Of a stretch of DNA of 64,000 nucleotides, positions 63,310-64,000 are shown piece by piece; position 1 is the stretch's first letter; the number at the start of each line of letters is the position of its first letter. The notes beneath the pieces are model-generated. The model was not told the origin of the DNA. It searched no databases and saw only the letters and a list, made by a program, of their open reading frames with translations. Origin of the DNA: Bathynomus jamesi (taxonomy: Eukaryota > Arthropoda > Malacostraca > Isopoda > Cirolanidae); contig JAJOZX010002354.1 of NCBI GenBank assembly GCA_023014485.1, forward strand, positions 557,001 through 621,000, given 5' to 3'. The position numbers and the translations under genes were made by a program.

Positions 63310-64000
63310 TTAAAAAAGACATCAACTTCAAGAGTAGCGGGGCTGGATCTGCTGCCACCCATTCGAGATGGTCTTGTTCCTCAGCCTGATTCACTTTTTA
63401 TAAACTTCTGCAACATTCGTGACCTTTTCTCAAATTTTCAATCTGATGAACACCACCTTTCCTCCTCTAAACCTTATCGCCTTTTCCTCACTGAAGCCCA
63501 GGTGCCTGCGATGCTGTCAGCAATCCCTTTTCTGTACCCTTTTACTTCCTCTATACTCAGTTTCACTCCAAAGGTGGATGCTGCGCATATGTACGCATTG
63601 ACCTAACTTGGTCTCATATTCCCGAACTGAGATCTCCTGAATTCTATACCCTCTGGCTACGGCTTACATGCCACTCCCAAACTAAATACACCTGCGCTGT
63701 TTCCCTTTCTTTTAATTCTACGGATTATCTAAAATTCTTTAACTACCTCACTTCCAAAGTGGAATACATTCTATTCCGCTCTCCATTGCTGAAATCTTTA
63801 TTTTAGGAGATTTCAGTGTTCACCAACACCTTTGGCTTTCCTGAATGACCTAGAGCAGATTGTAGAGCATCCTACTCGTAACCCGATCGCCATGGAGATA
63901 GACCCAACATTCTGGATTTATTTCTCACCTCTCAACACTCTTCTTACTCTGTGAAATTTTTTTCTCCGTTGGGGTCCTCCGACCACAATCTTATAACGGT
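63310..64000 (+). pseudogene. Jockey-like LINE endonuclease (APE) region, runs off the window
   Basis: FINFCNIRDLFSNFQSDEHH starts the apurinic-type endonuclease. TEAQ (63495-63510) marks the catalytic Glu region. [18 protein letters not shown] and [13 protein letters not shown] at the window end include the SDH motif with the catalytic His. Frame breaks lie near 63600, 63630 and 63730-63830, so it is a dead copy. The RT should lie beyond 64000. Confidence 0.82.

Overview
This 64-kb window looks like a piece of an arthropod nuclear genome, most likely a crustacean. The evidence is abundant (TA)n, (CA)n and (GT)n microsatellites, an interstitial (TTAGG)n tract, spliced transposase genes, and dense nested families of eukaryotic mobile elements. 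I found no host gene that I can name. Almost everything that codes belongs to transposons, retrotransposons or one large virus-like Maverick/Polinton element. The organism call is an inference. || Layout. 1-5.1 kb: a Penelope-like element (PLE, reverse transcriptase plus GIY-YIG nuclease) split by three hAT-type insertions, ending in triplicated 3' tails and a hammerhead-like motif. 5.26-12.79 kb: a full-length BEL/Pao LTR retrotransposon with 712-bp LTRs and a CTTAT target duplication. 13.2-15.3 kb: a second PLE on the minus strand between inverted terminal copies. 15.3-18.6 kb: an inverted-duplicate mariner, then a mariner split by a small MULE. 19.19-29.60 kb: a three-element nest in which an outer DNA transposon with an undamaged 557-codon gene is interrupted by a hAT (20.11-24.38 kb) and by a 3.7-kb DNA transposon of a family I cannot name (25.61-29.31 kb). 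|| 29.76-45.65 kb: one Maverick/Polinton bounded by long inverted repeats and a perfect 6-bp duplication (CCTATC). Its minus-strand block carries the structural and mobility set: packaging ATPase, a small GGSFLP protein, a conserved protein, integrase, an FYVTLPS-type protein, a basic protein, major capsid protein and adenain-like protease. Capsid and integrase are open; most others are broken. A MULE sits in the protease and a mariner derivative sits between virion genes. I see no DNA polymerase B. In its place are an AT-rich, SINE-rich left arm with a spliced small gene, and a compact plus-strand array of six short unrecognised ORFs (42.6-44.5 kb). || 45.7-52.7 kb: dimeric tRNA-derived SINEs, two non-LTR retrotransposons on opposite strands, and two deleted mariners. 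52.7-57.3 kb: AT-rich DNA without a recognisable gene, apart from a GA-rich tandem repeat. 57.3-62.1 kb: a second, 3'-truncated BEL/Pao element on the minus strand. 63.3-64.0 kb: the endonuclease part of a third LINE running off the window. || The genes do not form a host pathway. The window records layered insertion, and many boundaries can be fixed exactly because target-site duplications (9 bp for MULEs, 8 bp for hATs, TA for mariners, 6 bp for the Polinton, 5 bp for BEL and for the outer nested element) are visible. The best candidates for something undescribed are the polymerase-less Polinton with its cargo array and the two unclassified DNA transposons at 19-30 kb.
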